Assembly: GCA_964505385.1 (NCBI GenBank)
Contig: CAZDIA010000015.1
Span: 1-64,000, forward strand
Length of the DNA stretch: 64,000 bases
Origin: SLJN01 sp964505385
GTDB lineage: Bacteria > Bacteroidota > Rhodothermia > Balneolales > Natronogracilivirgulaceae
Reading direction: 5' to 3'
Below, in pieces: positions 7,671 to 17,823 of the stretch. Position 1 is the stretch's first letter. Each line of letters opens with the position of its first letter. The position numbers were made by a program, and so were the translations under genes. The notes beneath the pieces are model-generated. The model saw nothing but the letters and a program-made list of their open reading frames with translations, had not been told where the DNA came from and made no database searches.

Positions 7671-9374
7671 TTGATAGAACGGATATACATAAAAGATTTT
7701 GCACTGATCGACGAACTCGAAGTACAGTTCGGGCAGGGATTAAACATCCTTACGGGCCAGACCGGAGCCGGTAAATCCATTATTATTGGTGCATTGAACA
7801 TGATCCTGGGCGAGCGCGCCGATACCGAAGTGATCCGGCAGGGGGCGTCTAAGGCAATTGCTGAAGCTGAAATTTTTGCCCGGGAGGACATCCGGATTTA
7901 TAATCTGCTTGAACAGCAACAGATTGATGTCAGTGAGCCGATAATTTTAAGGCGCGAAATAAGGCAAAAAGGTAGCCGGGCTTTCATCAACGATACACCT
8001 GTATCTGTTTCGGTTTTGCACAATATCGGAGATTTGCTTGTTGATCTGCATGGCCAGCACGATCACCAGCTTCTTCTGAAAGAGGAACACCATCGTACTC
8101 TTGTGGATGCTTTTCCGGATGTAGAAGCTGCATCAAAAGCTTATCAAAAAGCATATGAAGAGGCAAAACAAAAAAGGAAAGAGCTGAAAGATATACGCGC
8201 GCGCGAGCAGGAAATAAAAGAAAAAGCTGAAATGTACCGCTATCAGCTCAATGAGCTCGAGGAGGCCGAATTGGATACCGGCCGCATCGCTGAAATGGAA
8301 GAAGAGATGCACAAGCTTGATCATGCCGAAGATCTTGACCGCCTCGCCGGGATGATCAATGAATTGGGTTATGATGCTGAGATAAATGTAATGGATATGC
8401 TGGGGCGCATTCAGGAGTCACTGCAGCAAATGGCGGAAATAGAAAGTGAGTTCAAACACTATGTGGATGAGCTCAATACAGCTACAATCAGCCTCAGAGA
8501 GTTGTTGGATGCTACCGAGCGCTATCGAAACAGTATAGAATTTAATCCTAAACGGCTCGATCACCTCAGAACACAGCGAAATGAGCTGAAAAGATTAGAA
8601 AAAAAATATAACCGCACTCCAGAAGAACTCCTGGCTTATCGGGATGAGTTGCGAGAGGAGCTCGACCTCGCTGAAAACCTGGATTTGGCAATTGAGCGGA
8701 AATCAGACGAATTCAACAAATCTCTTGAATTGCTTTCTAATGCCGCCAAAGAGCTCCGCGAGGCCAGAAAATTGGTAGGTGAGAAGATCGGAAGCCAGAT
8801 TTGTGAAATTCTTAATCAACTTGATATTCCTCATGCGCAGTTTCGCCTGCATCAAACCTGGCTTGAAGATGAAAACGGTTGGGCAACTATCGACGGGGTT
8901 CCCGTTTCTCCTGCATCACACGGGTGTGAACACATCGCTTTTTATATCAGCACCAATAAAGGTGAAGAGCCCAGGCCAATGGCCAAAACGGCATCCGGCG
9001 GTGAAATCAGCCGGGTAATGCTTGCGCTGAAGTCCGTTTTGGCAGAAGAGCACCATCTGCCGGTTATGATTTTTGATGAAATAGATAGCGGAATCAGCGG
9101 CGCCGTTGCTGAGCAGGTAGGCAAGACAATGCGACGGCTTTCGGCTAAATGCCAGATCATTGCCATTACACACCAGGCGCAGATTGCCTCGCAGGCCAAT
9201 CATCATTTTAGAGTAAAAAAACATGAGGAGGGAGATCGTACTCAAACGTATCTAAAACCGCTGGATAATGAGGCTCATATTCGGGAGGTAGCTTCATTGA
9301 TCAGTGGTACCGAAATTAGCGAACATGCCGTAGCCAGCGCACGTGAGCTGGTTGCCAAAGCTACTGAAGAATGA
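7671..9374 (+). CDS. recN: DNA repair protein RecN
   Basis: A 567-residue SMC-like ATPase for double-strand-break repair, of normal RecN length. The start is TTG at 7671, giving the usual MIERIYIKDFALIDELEV opening. Walker A is GQTGAGKS (29-36), the ABC signature SGGE is at 442-445, and Walker B is MIFDEID with Asp469. The region between about 150 and 390 is long heptad-rich coiled coil. The QAQIASQANHHF stretch near the C-terminus is also typical. The alpha/beta hydrolase gene begins directly after its stop. Confidence 0.96.
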   Translation: MIERIYIKDFALIDELEVQFGQGLNILTGQTGAGKSIIIGALNMILGERADTEVIRQGASKAIAEAEIFAREDIRIYNLLEQQQIDVSEPIILRREIRQKGSRAFINDTPVSVSVLHNIGDLLVDLHGQHDHQLLLKEEHHRTLVDAFPDVEAASKAYQKAYEEAKQKRKELKDIRAREQEIKEKAEMYRYQLNELEEAELDTGRIAEMEEEMHKLDHAEDLDRLAGMINELGYDAEINVMDMLGRIQESLQQMAEIESEFKHYVDELNTATISLRELLDATERYRNSIEFNPKRLDHLRTQRNELKRLEKKYNRTPEELLAYRDELREELDLAENLDLAIERKSDEFNKSLELLSNAAKELREARKLVGEKIGSQICEILNQLDIPHAQFRLHQTWLEDENGWATIDGVPVSPASHGCEHIAFYISTNKGEEPRPMAKTASGGEISRVMLALKSVLAEEHHLPVMIFDEIDSGISGAVAEQVGKTMRRLSAKCQIIAITHQAQIASQANHHFRVKKHEEGDRTQTYLKPLDNEAHIREVASLISGTEISEHAVASARELVAKATEE

Positions 9375-9375
9375 A

Positions 9376-10179
9376 ATGCCACAAAATATAACCCGCCATA
9401 CATGGACTTTTGAAGGACTTGGAATTCATTATGATAAAACAGGGGAGGGACCTCCACTCCTTATTCTCCATGGGTGGGGCAGCAACGCTCAGGTGATGTT
9501 GCCGGTGGCCCGGCAACTCAGTGACCGGTACACTTGTTATGTTCCTGATCTCCCTGGCTTTGGCAGAACTCCTGCTCCGGACCAGCCTTGGCACCTTGAC
9601 GACTATATACGGCTTACTAAACAGTTTATTGAGTACTTAGAAGAACCGGTTGATGTATTAGTACATTCTTTTGGCGGAAGAATTATACTCAAATTGCTTG
9701 CTACTGAAGCCCCCTCTTATGTTAACAGGATACTGATTACCGGAGGAGCCGGGTTGAAACCCCAAAGAGGCTGGCATTATTATTTCCGAAGCTATACAGC
9801 AAAAATTCTAAAAGCTCCTTTTCAGATTTTACCCGGCCCGTTACGGGAAAGAGGACTTTCCCGCCTTAGAAATACATCCCTTTGGAAGCTGCTTGGCTCA
9901 TCCGAATACCAGCAGCTTGAAGGAGTAATGCGCCAGACATTCATCAACATTGTCAATGAACATCTTGACCCCTTTTTGCCCGATATTAAGAAAGAGATGC
10001 TGCTGATTTGGGGGGAGGCTGACACGGCCACACCACTTGATCAGGCCAGACGGATGGAGCGGAAAATCGAGTGGGCCTCACTGGTAACCATTCCCGATGC
10101 CGGCCATTATGCTTTTATGGATCAACCTTTCCGATTCAACACCATTGCAAGGGAGTATTTAAAAGGGGATCAAAAATAA
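9376..10179 (+). CDS. Alpha/beta hydrolase
   Basis: A 267-residue protein when started at ATG 9376, one base after the recN stop; a GTG at 9343 would overlap recN and adds no family sequence. Oxyanion-hole motif HGWGSN, nucleophile elbow VHSFGGR, acid in GEADTATPLDQ and catalytic His in AGHYAFMDQP are all visible. The substrate cannot be told from sequence. Tight coupling to recN suggests co-transcription, though not a shared function. Confidence 0.88.
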   Translation: MPQNITRHTWTFEGLGIHYDKTGEGPPLLILHGWGSNAQVMLPVARQLSDRYTCYVPDLPGFGRTPAPDQPWHLDDYIRLTKQFIEYLEEPVDVLVHSFGGRIILKLLATEAPSYVNRILITGGAGLKPQRGWHYYFRSYTAKILKAPFQILPGPLRERGLSRLRNTSLWKLLGSSEYQQLEGVMRQTFINIVNEHLDPFLPDIKKEMLLIWGEADTATPLDQARRMERKIEWASLVTIPDAGHYAFMDQPFRFNTIAREYLKGDQK

Positions 10180-10566
10180 ACAGCTTTGTTCAGAGTGAGT
10201 GAACCAGCTGCTCCTCAATCGGTTATTTAATCATCGTTTTTCTTTTGTGTACTATTGTTTAAATTTAGTAATTAAGCAATTAAATTGTTGAACTCTTGAT
10301 AAGAAATTGGCGATCTTTGAATTCGAGGTACAGATAATTTGCTATTTAGTAGTATATTGCTGTAAAATTTAGATATAGGAGTCTAATATAATTAAGTACG
10401 ATGCTTAATTACTTGTTGTAAATCAATGTATTTTAAGATTAATAATCCGCCCTCCGGATGTTATTGCCAAATTCGCACGGGCTGAAACAAAAGGTATCTA
10501 TCGACCAACATACGTTGGAGTTAATCAAAAATGAGTATATTCACGCATTGGATGCATTAAACAGTT
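10180..10566. other. AT-rich intergenic region
   Basis: An imperfect hairpin (CAGCTTTGTTCA against TGAACCAGCTG, 10182-10211) follows the hydrolase stop and may be a weak terminator without a clear T-tract. The rest is AT-rich and probably includes the promoter of the sigma gene at 10567. No ORF or RNA gene was recognised. Confidence 0.35.
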
Positions 10567-11127
10567 ATGAGCCGAGACACCGAACCAATCCAGCTCGTTG
10601 AAGCGATTCGAAGTGGCGACGATGCAAAAATTTCAAGAGAGTGGGGAAAGCTTCAACCCATTCTGAAAAATTATTTGATAGGTATGATGGGTGCATCTTC
10701 CGCAGATGCAGATGATTGTATTCAACAGAGTATGATGACCGTAATCGAAAAAGTGAATGAAGGAAGTATCCAGAATCCTCAAAGTATTAAAAGCTACTTG
10801 TTCCAGTGCTGCAAGCGCAATTATTTACGTATTGTTGATCATTCAAAAAAAGAACTGTCATTAGAGGAACACTATGTTCAAAGCACTCCGGGTGATCAGT
10901 TAGAGCGACTGGTAGAATCACAGAATAAACAACTCATGGAGCACTGCATTGCTAAACTTAATGAATCCAGCCAGCATTTTATTTATGAAGCTGTATATAA
11001 CAATAAAAAAAGTCTTTCCGATCTTGCAAAAGATTTGCAAATTTCACCCAATGCTGCCTGGACTCGTAAACATCGCATCATCAATAAATTAATTGAATGC
11101 GTCCAAAAACTTGAAAATACTGTGTAA
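10567..11127 (+). CDS. Sigma-70 family RNA polymerase sigma factor
   Basis: A 186-residue ECF-like sigma factor. Region 2 is seen as SSADADDCIQQSMMTVIEKVNEG with SIKSYLFQCCKRNYLRIVDHSK, and region 4 as LNESSQHFIYEAVYNNKKSLSDLAKDLQISPNAAWTRKHRIINKL. It is less canonical than the one at 4678. The next gene, 73 bases on, is a membrane protein with a cytosolic N-terminus, the usual layout for sigma and anti-sigma. Confidence 0.85.
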   Translation: MSRDTEPIQLVEAIRSGDDAKISREWGKLQPILKNYLIGMMGASSADADDCIQQSMMTVIEKVNEGSIQNPQSIKSYLFQCCKRNYLRIVDHSKKELSLEEHYVQSTPGDQLERLVESQNKQLMEHCIAKLNESSQHFIYEAVYNNKKSLSDLAKDLQISPNAAWTRKHRIINKLIECVQKLENTV

Positions 11128-11200
11128 GGGATGCCTTACTTTATGCTCTTAATGGTACTAAAATGTTACAACATAACTGCCAACTTACTGTTATATCATC

Positions 11201-11980
11201 ATGAACGAGCATAATCATAAAGATAAAGATCGACTTAGAAAACAGATTGATCGCTATATAGCTGAGGAGCTTGATCATCAGGAGATTGAGCAACTTTGGG
11301 AGGATTTGCTGGATTATCCGGAACTATTAGAGGAACTAAAGGCTCAGGCTGCTATTAAATCGATCTATAAAGAATCCGGAGGCCCCCGAAAAGACCAACC
11401 CCGTAATTTATTTAGTAATAGCAAGTCAACTATAAAATGGACTATTGCACTGGCAGCGATTTTATTGATTGCTGTAGGTATTGGAATTTTTGGTACCCAA
11501 ACTCAGGAGGCCGCTCCGGAACCGCTTGCCACTATTTCCCTTGAGTATATGGAGAGTCCGGATGTTCAGCGATCTGAAAATGCGGAGTCGTTAAGTGGCA
11601 AGGACTCCCTGTTACATGCCGGTTATAGTGCAGCTGTTAATCAAGATATCCAGCTTGCCGTTTCTTACTTTGAGGATATAAGCGAACTAAATCTGGATGA
11701 CCAGCCTTCCGGTAAGTCCAAACTTAATTTGGCCATCATTTTTTATAACGACCAGGATTTTGAACATGCTTCAACATTATTTACTGAAGCAATAGAGTAT
11801 GCAGAGGATCGCAGTGTTTTGGAAAAATCAAAGTGGTTTCTTGCAAACACCTACATTCAACTCGGTGATTACGACAACGCACTGAAATGGGCAGCAGAAG
11901 TTTATGAGGCCGATGGTATGTTTAAAGAAGAAGCATACCAAACAATGAGCTCCCTTAACCAGGCCGGTTTGAATTATTAG
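11201..11980 (+). CDS. Membrane-anchored TPR protein, putative anti-sigma partner
   Basis: A 259-residue protein. The N-terminus (1-70) is charged and helical, with LDHQEIEQLWEDLLDYPELLEEL. One membrane helix spans about 80-98 (WTIALAAILLIAVGIGIFG). The outer part (about 130-255) has three or so TPR-like helix pairs (LNLAIIFYNDQDFEHASTLF, KWFLANTYIQLGDYDNALKW). The protein at 55172 has the same plan and a similar N-terminus. Following a sigma gene, it probably binds the sigma factor on the cytosolic side and other proteins in the periplasm (inference; no zinc-finger anti-sigma motif). Its TAG stop overlaps the convergent ppk1 stop. Confidence 0.65.
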   Translation: MNEHNHKDKDRLRKQIDRYIAEELDHQEIEQLWEDLLDYPELLEELKAQAAIKSIYKESGGPRKDQPRNLFSNSKSTIKWTIALAAILLIAVGIGIFGTQTQEAAPEPLATISLEYMESPDVQRSENAESLSGKDSLLHAGYSAAVNQDIQLAVSYFEDISELNLDDQPSGKSKLNLAIIFYNDQDFEHASTLFTEAIEYAEDRSVLEKSKWFLANTYIQLGDYDNALKWAAEVYEADGMFKEEAYQTMSSLNQAGLNY

Positions 11981-14298
11981 CCTCCACTTTTTGATACCGG
12001 TGCCGGCTCTTTTCCGAATTCAGCATGGTTCATCAGAGCATCATGAGTTGCAATTACCGGCTCGTCATTTGAAGGTAGCACTTTTTCATAATTGCCTGAT
12101 AAATTCAAGAGCCATTTTTGCTGATTATCCCGCATGCAAATATTCAGAACAAACTGTAAGTACTGCTTCAGTTTAGGATCTTCAATCGGTACCACTGACT
12201 CCACTCTTTTGTCAAGATTCCGGCGCATCCAATCAGCTGATCCGATATAATAGAGGTCTTCTGCAGCATGACGGAAATACCAGATTCTTGAATGCTCAAG
12301 AAATCTGCCAATTATCGAATGCACTCTGATATTCGAACTCATGCCTTCTATACCCGGTTTCAGGCGGCATACGCCCCGGACTATTAAATCAATCATCACT
12401 CCTGCCCGGGATGCATCATACAATTGTTGAATTACAAGAGGGTCTTCAAGACTGTTCATTTTCGCGATGATTCTACCCTCTTTTCCGGCTTTTGCCTGTT
12501 TGATCTCAAATTTTATCAATCTATCAAACTCCCGGCGCATATGTTTTGGAGCGACAAGCAGCTTGGAGTAGGTTTGATCCGGTGCAAATCCGGTAAGAAA
12601 ATTGAACAGTTCGGTGGCGTCAGATGCAATTTGGTTTTCACAGGTAAACAACCCGATATCTTCATATAACTGTGCAGTATCAGGGTGGTAATTTCCGGTA
12701 CCCAGATGTACGTAATTACAGAGCTTTTCCCATTCCTGCCGAACCACCACCGTAACCTTGGAATGTATTTTCAGTCCCGGCAGGCCGTAGGCGACATGCA
12801 CACCCGCTTTTTCAAGCTTGTGCGCCCACTCAATATTTCTTTCCTCATCAAACCGTGCTTTCAACTCTACAAGGACAGCTACCTGCTTTCCCGCTTCTAC
12901 TGCCTTCATCAGTGAGTGCATGATCGGAGAGTCATGCGAGGTGCGGTACATCGTTTGTTTAATAGCCAGTACATCAGGATCATCAGCGGCCTCCTGTATA
13001 AATCGCTGAACAGAGGTTTCAAAACTGTGATAAGGATGATGAACTAAAAAATCCCCTTGTTTAATGGTATCAAAAACTGACGGCAACTCATCATCCGGTT
13101 CCTGCCTGAAGACCGGATGTAACGTTGGCACCCATCTATTAAATTTCAAATGATCATAACCATCAATGGAATAAAGCTGCACTGCATCAGCCAGTCCGAT
13201 TGTGCCTTTCATTAAAAATATTTCCGGTTCTGTAACCTCCATACGATCAAGCAATAATTGCAAAACGTGATCAGGCATGGTCTCTTCAATCTCGAAGCGG
13301 ACAATTTCCGCAAACCTGCGCTCACTTATTTCCTCCTCAATCAATTCAAGCAGATCATCTGCTTCTTCCTCGTTTCTATCAATATCGGCATTGCGGGTAA
13401 CCCTGAATATGTGTGAAGACTTAATATCTGCTCCCGGAAAAATACGCTGCAGATGATGCCGGATTACTTCATCAATAGAGACAAAAACTGAACGATAGCT
13501 GCTCTGTTCGGCAAGTAACCAACGAGGCCTGTTTGGCGGGATTTTGATTCTCGCAAAATGTTCTTCTTCGGTTACAGGATCAAATAATTCAATTGCAAAA
13601 TTTAAACTTTTATTGGATATAAGCGGGAAAGGATGCGACTTATCAACTATAAGCGGTGTAAGAATCGGGTAGAGCTGATTTTCAAAATATTCATCAACGA
13701 CACTCTTCTGCTTTGGGCTGAGTTCCTCATATGATTTAAAAATCACCCCTTCCTGCTCAAGTGCAGGAACCAACTCATCAAAAAAGCAATGCCGGTATTG
13801 TGGGATCATTTGCTCAACATCCTGACGAATCACCATCAGTTGTTCATTGGGGGTTCTTCCGTCAATAGATCGCTCATTTGCTCCGGATAATATCCGGCGT
13901 TTTAATCCACCAATCCTCTTCTGAAAAAATTCATCAAGATTACTGCACATTATCCCGATGAACTTCACCCTTTCCAGTAGTGGATTTCGCGAATTTCTCG
14001 CTTCTTCAAAAACTCTCCAATTGAACTGTAGCCAGCTAAGCTCGAAGTTGTGAAAATAGTCAGAACCAAAAATTTTTAATTCACCTTTACCCGGGGTAGC
14101 TCTGTGTTTATTGCGTGAATTGCTATATTTTTCTGCTGGGTCGGATTTATCTGAATAAATCCGTTCAGTTGAAATGTTCCATTCATCGGGGTCAAATGAA
14201 GAGTGATCTGGCGAATAAATGGAAGAATGCTTTGATTGTTTCTTTTGTTGATCCCCTTTTTGGGCGGATTTCTTTTTTCGATCGTTATCAGCCATCAA
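11977..14298 (-). CDS. ppk1: Polyphosphate kinase 1
   Basis: A 773-residue enzyme that polymerises the ATP gamma-phosphate into polyphosphate. Family hallmarks include FHNFELSWLQFNWRVFEEA near the start of the N domain, FIGIMCSNLDEFFQKRI, and the PLD-like catalytic region with LKIHSKVTVVVRQ, LGTGNYHP and IGSADWMRRNLDKRVE. It is about 60-80 residues longer than usual because of a basic, low-complexity N-terminal extension (KKKSAQKGDQQKKQSKH). The start may be the second Met at 14295. Convergent with the upstream TPR gene and divergent from ruvB. Confidence 0.96.
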   Translation of the reverse strand: MMADNDRKKKSAQKGDQQKKQSKHSSIYSPDHSSFDPDEWNISTERIYSDKSDPAEKYSNSRNKHRATPGKGELKIFGSDYFHNFELSWLQFNWRVFEEARNSRNPLLERVKFIGIMCSNLDEFFQKRIGGLKRRILSGANERSIDGRTPNEQLMVIRQDVEQMIPQYRHCFFDELVPALEQEGVIFKSYEELSPKQKSVVDEYFENQLYPILTPLIVDKSHPFPLISNKSLNFAIELFDPVTEEEHFARIKIPPNRPRWLLAEQSSYRSVFVSIDEVIRHHLQRIFPGADIKSSHIFRVTRNADIDRNEEEADDLLELIEEEISERRFAEIVRFEIEETMPDHVLQLLLDRMEVTEPEIFLMKGTIGLADAVQLYSIDGYDHLKFNRWVPTLHPVFRQEPDDELPSVFDTIKQGDFLVHHPYHSFETSVQRFIQEAADDPDVLAIKQTMYRTSHDSPIMHSLMKAVEAGKQVAVLVELKARFDEERNIEWAHKLEKAGVHVAYGLPGLKIHSKVTVVVRQEWEKLCNYVHLGTGNYHPDTAQLYEDIGLFTCENQIASDATELFNFLTGFAPDQTYSKLLVAPKHMRREFDRLIKFEIKQAKAGKEGRIIAKMNSLEDPLVIQQLYDASRAGVMIDLIVRGVCRLKPGIEGMSSNIRVHSIIGRFLEHSRIWYFRHAAEDLYYIGSADWMRRNLDKRVESVVPIEDPKLKQYLQFVLNICMRDNQQKWLLNLSGNYEKVLPSNDEPVIATHDALMNHAEFGKEPAPVSKSGG

Positions 14299-14387
14299 TA
14301 TGTTGTATTTTAGCTTTACTCAGTCCTAATTTAACATACTTGCAACCGATGTAGTATGATTTATACAAGTGATAATGAAACCTTAAC

Positions 14388-15419
14388 ATGTCAGTAAATC
14401 CGCTTCTCCAACCCGAAGAGCCCGAAGATGATCTTGATCGAACTTTACGTCCGACCAAACTAAGTGATTTTCTGGGACAGCCACGCCTGATCCAAAACCT
14501 TCGTGTATTTATTGAGGCAGCCCGAAAGCGTGGTGAGGCACTTGATCACGTCTTGTTTTCCGGCCCGCCCGGACTGGGAAAAACTACCCTTGCCTATATT
14601 GTTGGCAATGAAATGAAAGCCAATGTGCAAATAACTTCAGGGCCGGTACTGGACAAGCCAGGTGATCTGGCCGGTATGCTTACCAAACTTGAAGAAGGAG
14701 ATGTGCTGTTCATAGATGAAATTCATCGCCTGAACCCGGTTGTCGAAGAGTATTTGTATTCGGCAATGGAAGATTACTCTTTGGATATCATCATTGATAC
14801 CGGCCCGAACGCCCGAAGCATACAGATTGAGCTGAAGCCATTTACCCTTATCGGGGCTACAACGCGTAAAGGTTTACTGACTGCCCCCTTACGCGCACGG
14901 TTCAATATCGACCTGAGGCTTGATTATTATGATGCGTCGATCCTCAAAAAAATCGCACAGCGAACCTCCTCAATTCTCGAATGTCCGATCACTGAAAACG
15001 GCGCCTGGGAAATCGCCCGCCGAAGCAGGGGCACTCCCAGAATCGTCAATAAACTGATTCGACGTACCAGAGATTTCGCCCAGGTAGATGATAAAGACCA
15101 GATTGATGAACATATCGCTGACCAGGCTCTTAATGCTCTTGATGTTGATAAAAACGGACTCGATGAGATGGATATTCGAATTTTGAATGTACTAATAGAA
15201 AATTATAAAGGAGGTCCGGCAGGCCTGGGAACATTAGCGGTTGCTGTAGGCGAAGAGAAAGGCACCATTGAAGAAGTTTACGAACCATTTCTGATTCAGG
15301 AAGGGTTTTTGCAACGTACTCCAAAAGGCCGCGTAGCAACAAGCAGAGCTTTCAGCTATCTTGGTGTTAACCCACCCGCTTCGGGCAGTGACGGGCCGGA
15401 TTTATTTTCAGAAGAATAA
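14388..15419 (+). CDS. ruvB: Holliday junction branch migration helicase RuvB
   Basis: A 343-residue AAA+ motor, normal length. Walker A GPPGLGKT (59-66), Walker B with DEIH (110-113), sensor region LIGATTRKGLLTAPLRARF and the C-terminal winged helix (GGPAGLGTLAVAVGEE, RTPKGRVAT) are all present. It drives branch migration with RuvA and RuvC, neither of which is nearby. The start at 14388 lies 89 bases from the divergent ppk1 start. Confidence 0.97.
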   Translation: MSVNPLLQPEEPEDDLDRTLRPTKLSDFLGQPRLIQNLRVFIEAARKRGEALDHVLFSGPPGLGKTTLAYIVGNEMKANVQITSGPVLDKPGDLAGMLTKLEEGDVLFIDEIHRLNPVVEEYLYSAMEDYSLDIIIDTGPNARSIQIELKPFTLIGATTRKGLLTAPLRARFNIDLRLDYYDASILKKIAQRTSSILECPITENGAWEIARRSRGTPRIVNKLIRRTRDFAQVDDKDQIDEHIADQALNALDVDKNGLDEMDIRILNVLIENYKGGPAGLGTLAVAVGEEKGTIEEVYEPFLIQEGFLQRTPKGRVATSRAFSYLGVNPPASGSDGPDLFSEE

Positions 15420-15712
15420 TCTGCCATATTTGACACCAGTGCCTGTTACCTGAAATAATCCGGAACAGACCAACAACTGCATCACTGCCATTAGCGAAAA
15501 TATTGATATTTTTAAATAAAGCTGCCGTTAACGCACCTCAACTATATTAGTAGCAGGATTTGTTACATCTAACCGTATTAGAAACATATGTTTAAAAAAC
15601 TTAAATTCTTATAAGCAGTGAACAAATATATTTTGTATGTTGGGAAGCTTAATGGTTAAGCACCAAAACAATCAATAATTACAATACAGAACGCAAAAAT
15701 AATAACAGATCA

Positions 15713-16864
15713 ATGAAAAATCTTTTCACATCAGAATCGGTCTCTGAAGGCCATCCTGATAAAGTATCTGATCAAATTTCCGACGGTATTCTTGACGCTA
15801 TGCTTGCACAAGACCCTAAATCACGTGTGGCTGTTGAATCGCTCGTGACAACCGGTCTTGCCGTAGTTTCCGGTGAGGTAACTACTGATGCACAAGTTGA
15901 TATACAGGACGAAGTCCGTAAAATCATTAAAGATATTGGCTACACAAAAGCAAGCTATCGTTTTGATTCCGAATCATGTGGTGTGCTAACCAGTCTTCAT
16001 AAGCAGAGTCCGGATATCGCCATGGGCGTTGACGAAGGCGAAGACAAGGATCAGGGCGCAGGCGATCAGGGAATGATGTTCGGTTTTGCAAACAAAGAAA
16101 CCGATAACCTGATGCCGCTTTCCATTCAGCTCTCACACGACCTTGTAAGAGTGCTGGCGGATATCCGCAAAAACTCCAACGACATGCCTTACCTCGGCCC
16201 GGATAGCAAGAGCCAGGTAACTGTGGAGTATGATGACAATCAAAAAGCCAAGCGGGTTGACGCCCTGGTTATTTCAACCCAACACGATGAAGAAGTAACT
16301 CAAGAGCAGATTAAAGAAGATGTCCAAAAGTATCTGTTCCCGAAAGTACTTCCCAGCCACATGATGGATGATGAAACCAATATTTTCATCAATCCAACCG
16401 GAAAATTTGTTGTAGGTGGTCCTCATGGAGACACCGGACTTACCGGACGAAAAATCATCGTTGACACTTATGGTGGTCATGGTGGACACGGAGGAGGTGC
16501 ATTCTCCGGTAAAGATCCATCAAAAGTTGACCGTAGTGCTGCTTATGCTGCGCGTCACATTGCAAAAAATATCGTAGCAGCTGACCTTGCCGACGAATGC
16601 CTGGTTCAGCTTGCTTATGCAATCGGTGTTGCCGAGCCGGTATCCATTAATGTAAAAACATATGGCACCGGCAAAGTAGGTGATGCGGCTCTGGCTGAAG
16701 CTGCAAAGAAAACTTTTGATTGCAGGCCACGGGGAATCGTTGAGCGGTTTGATCTGCTCAAACCTATCTACCGAAAAACAGCCGCTTATGGCCATTTCGG
16801 TAGAGATGAATTTCCCTGGGAAAAGCTCGACTATGTCGATGAAATCGCAAATGCGGTTAAATAA
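15713..16864 (+). CDS. metK: S-adenosylmethionine synthase
   Basis: A 383-residue enzyme making SAM from methionine and ATP. It opens with TSESVSEGHPDKVSDQISD; the hexapeptide GAGDQG, the FINPTGKFVVGGPHGDTGLTGRK segment and the P-loop-like GGGAFSGKDPSKVDRSAAY are visible, so all key motifs are intact. Nearly 300 bases precede it; no SAM riboswitch fold was recognisable by eye. A strong terminator follows at 16891. Confidence 0.98.
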   Translation: MKNLFTSESVSEGHPDKVSDQISDGILDAMLAQDPKSRVAVESLVTTGLAVVSGEVTTDAQVDIQDEVRKIIKDIGYTKASYRFDSESCGVLTSLHKQSPDIAMGVDEGEDKDQGAGDQGMMFGFANKETDNLMPLSIQLSHDLVRVLADIRKNSNDMPYLGPDSKSQVTVEYDDNQKAKRVDALVISTQHDEEVTQEQIKEDVQKYLFPKVLPSHMMDDETNIFINPTGKFVVGGPHGDTGLTGRKIIVDTYGGHGGHGGGAFSGKDPSKVDRSAAYAARHIAKNIVAADLADECLVQLAYAIGVAEPVSINVKTYGTGKVGDAALAEAAKKTFDCRPRGIVERFDLLKPIYRKTAAYGHFGRDEFPWEKLDYVDEIANAVK

Positions 16865-16890
16865 TCTTTCCCTGAATTCTCATTACTCAG

Positions 16891-16927
16891 AAAAAGGCGT
16901 CTTGAACCATCAAGGCGCCTTTTTTTT
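16891..16927 (+). terminator. Rho-independent terminator after metK
   Basis: Stem AAGGCGTCTTGA pairs with TCAAGGCGCCTT around a short ACCA loop, followed by eight T, 27 bases after the metK stop. Confidence 0.92.
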
Positions 16928-17227
16928 AAAAAATTATCCTGTACCTTATTAAGGAATTTATTCAAATTTTAAAATTTTGATGTAAGGGTGAGCATCTGAA
17001 TTACTCTTGAAGGCTAAACAATTATCCAATTAATTGAGCTTATAAGGCCCTATGTTCATAAATGTTGTTGATAAAGGCTTTTAGTTAATTTTAAATTTAT
17101 ATCTTGCTGATTAATATGAGCCTATATTTCAATATTTAAGGTTGAAATTAAATACAAATTTGCCAACTTAATAGGTTGCAGATAAAGGTATAAAATGTGA
17201 CTTTAAGAGACCCGACCTTCTGTGCTA

Positions 17228-17803
17228 ATGTCTAACCATCAGGAAATCACTATACTGATAAATCGAATGAGCTCCGGCGAAGAGGAAGTAGCTGAAGAGT
17301 TACTTCCGATGATATACGATGAGCTCTACCAGATTGCCCGTAAAAAAAAGCTGCAATGGGATGGCGGGCATACGTTAAATACCACGGCATTGGTACATGA
17401 AGCCTTTATCAAAGTTCAGAAACATTCAGATCTTACCTGGCAAAACCGAAATCATTTCCTTGCGGTAGCCTCAAGAGCCATGCGGTGCATACTGGTGGAT
17501 CACGCCAGAAAACAGAAAGCGATTAAACGGGGTGGCAGTAAATATTCCGAACTTGATATGGACGAACACCTGCTTTGTGCACCAGACAAAGCGGATGATA
17601 TCCTGGCTCTTGAATCTGCACTTAAGTATTTGGAAGAGCATAATGAAAGGTGCAGTAAGATTGTAGAGCACCGTTTTTTTGGCGGTTTAACCATTGAAGA
17701 AACCGCAGGTATTATGAATCTTTCAACCGCTACAGTAAAACGCGACTGGCGGTTTGCAAAAAACTGGTTATACAAAGAGATCAATCACTTGTTGTCTTCC
17801 TGA
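17228..17803 (+). CDS. ECF sigma factor of the kinase-linked (Sigma70_ECF, ECF43-like) type
   Basis: 191 residues from ATG 17228; the GTG two codons upstream is less likely. Typical of the group: ELLPMIYDELYQIARKKK, HTLNTTALVHEAFIKV, FLAVASRAMRCILVDHARK, the basic KRGG segment and LTIEETAGIMNLSTATVKRDW for region 4. These sigmas usually pair with a Ser/Thr protein kinase gene, and the next gene, 20 bases on, is exactly that. Phosphorylation probably replaces a classical anti-sigma as control (family knowledge). Confidence 0.93.
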   Translation: MSNHQEITILINRMSSGEEEVAEELLPMIYDELYQIARKKKLQWDGGHTLNTTALVHEAFIKVQKHSDLTWQNRNHFLAVASRAMRCILVDHARKQKAIKRGGSKYSELDMDEHLLCAPDKADDILALESALKYLEEHNERCSKIVEHRFFGGLTIEETAGIMNLSTATVKRDWRFAKNWLYKEINHLLSS

Positions 17804-17823
17804 ACTTAAAATGCAGTTGTGCT

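Noticed and set aside
9343..9375. GTG start for the alpha/beta hydrolase
   Set aside because: It lies inside recN; the ATG at 9376 directly after the recN stop fits better.
15420..15712. Possible SAM riboswitch before metK
   Set aside because: No conserved SAM-I or SAM-II core could be recognised by eye; a covariance search would be needed.
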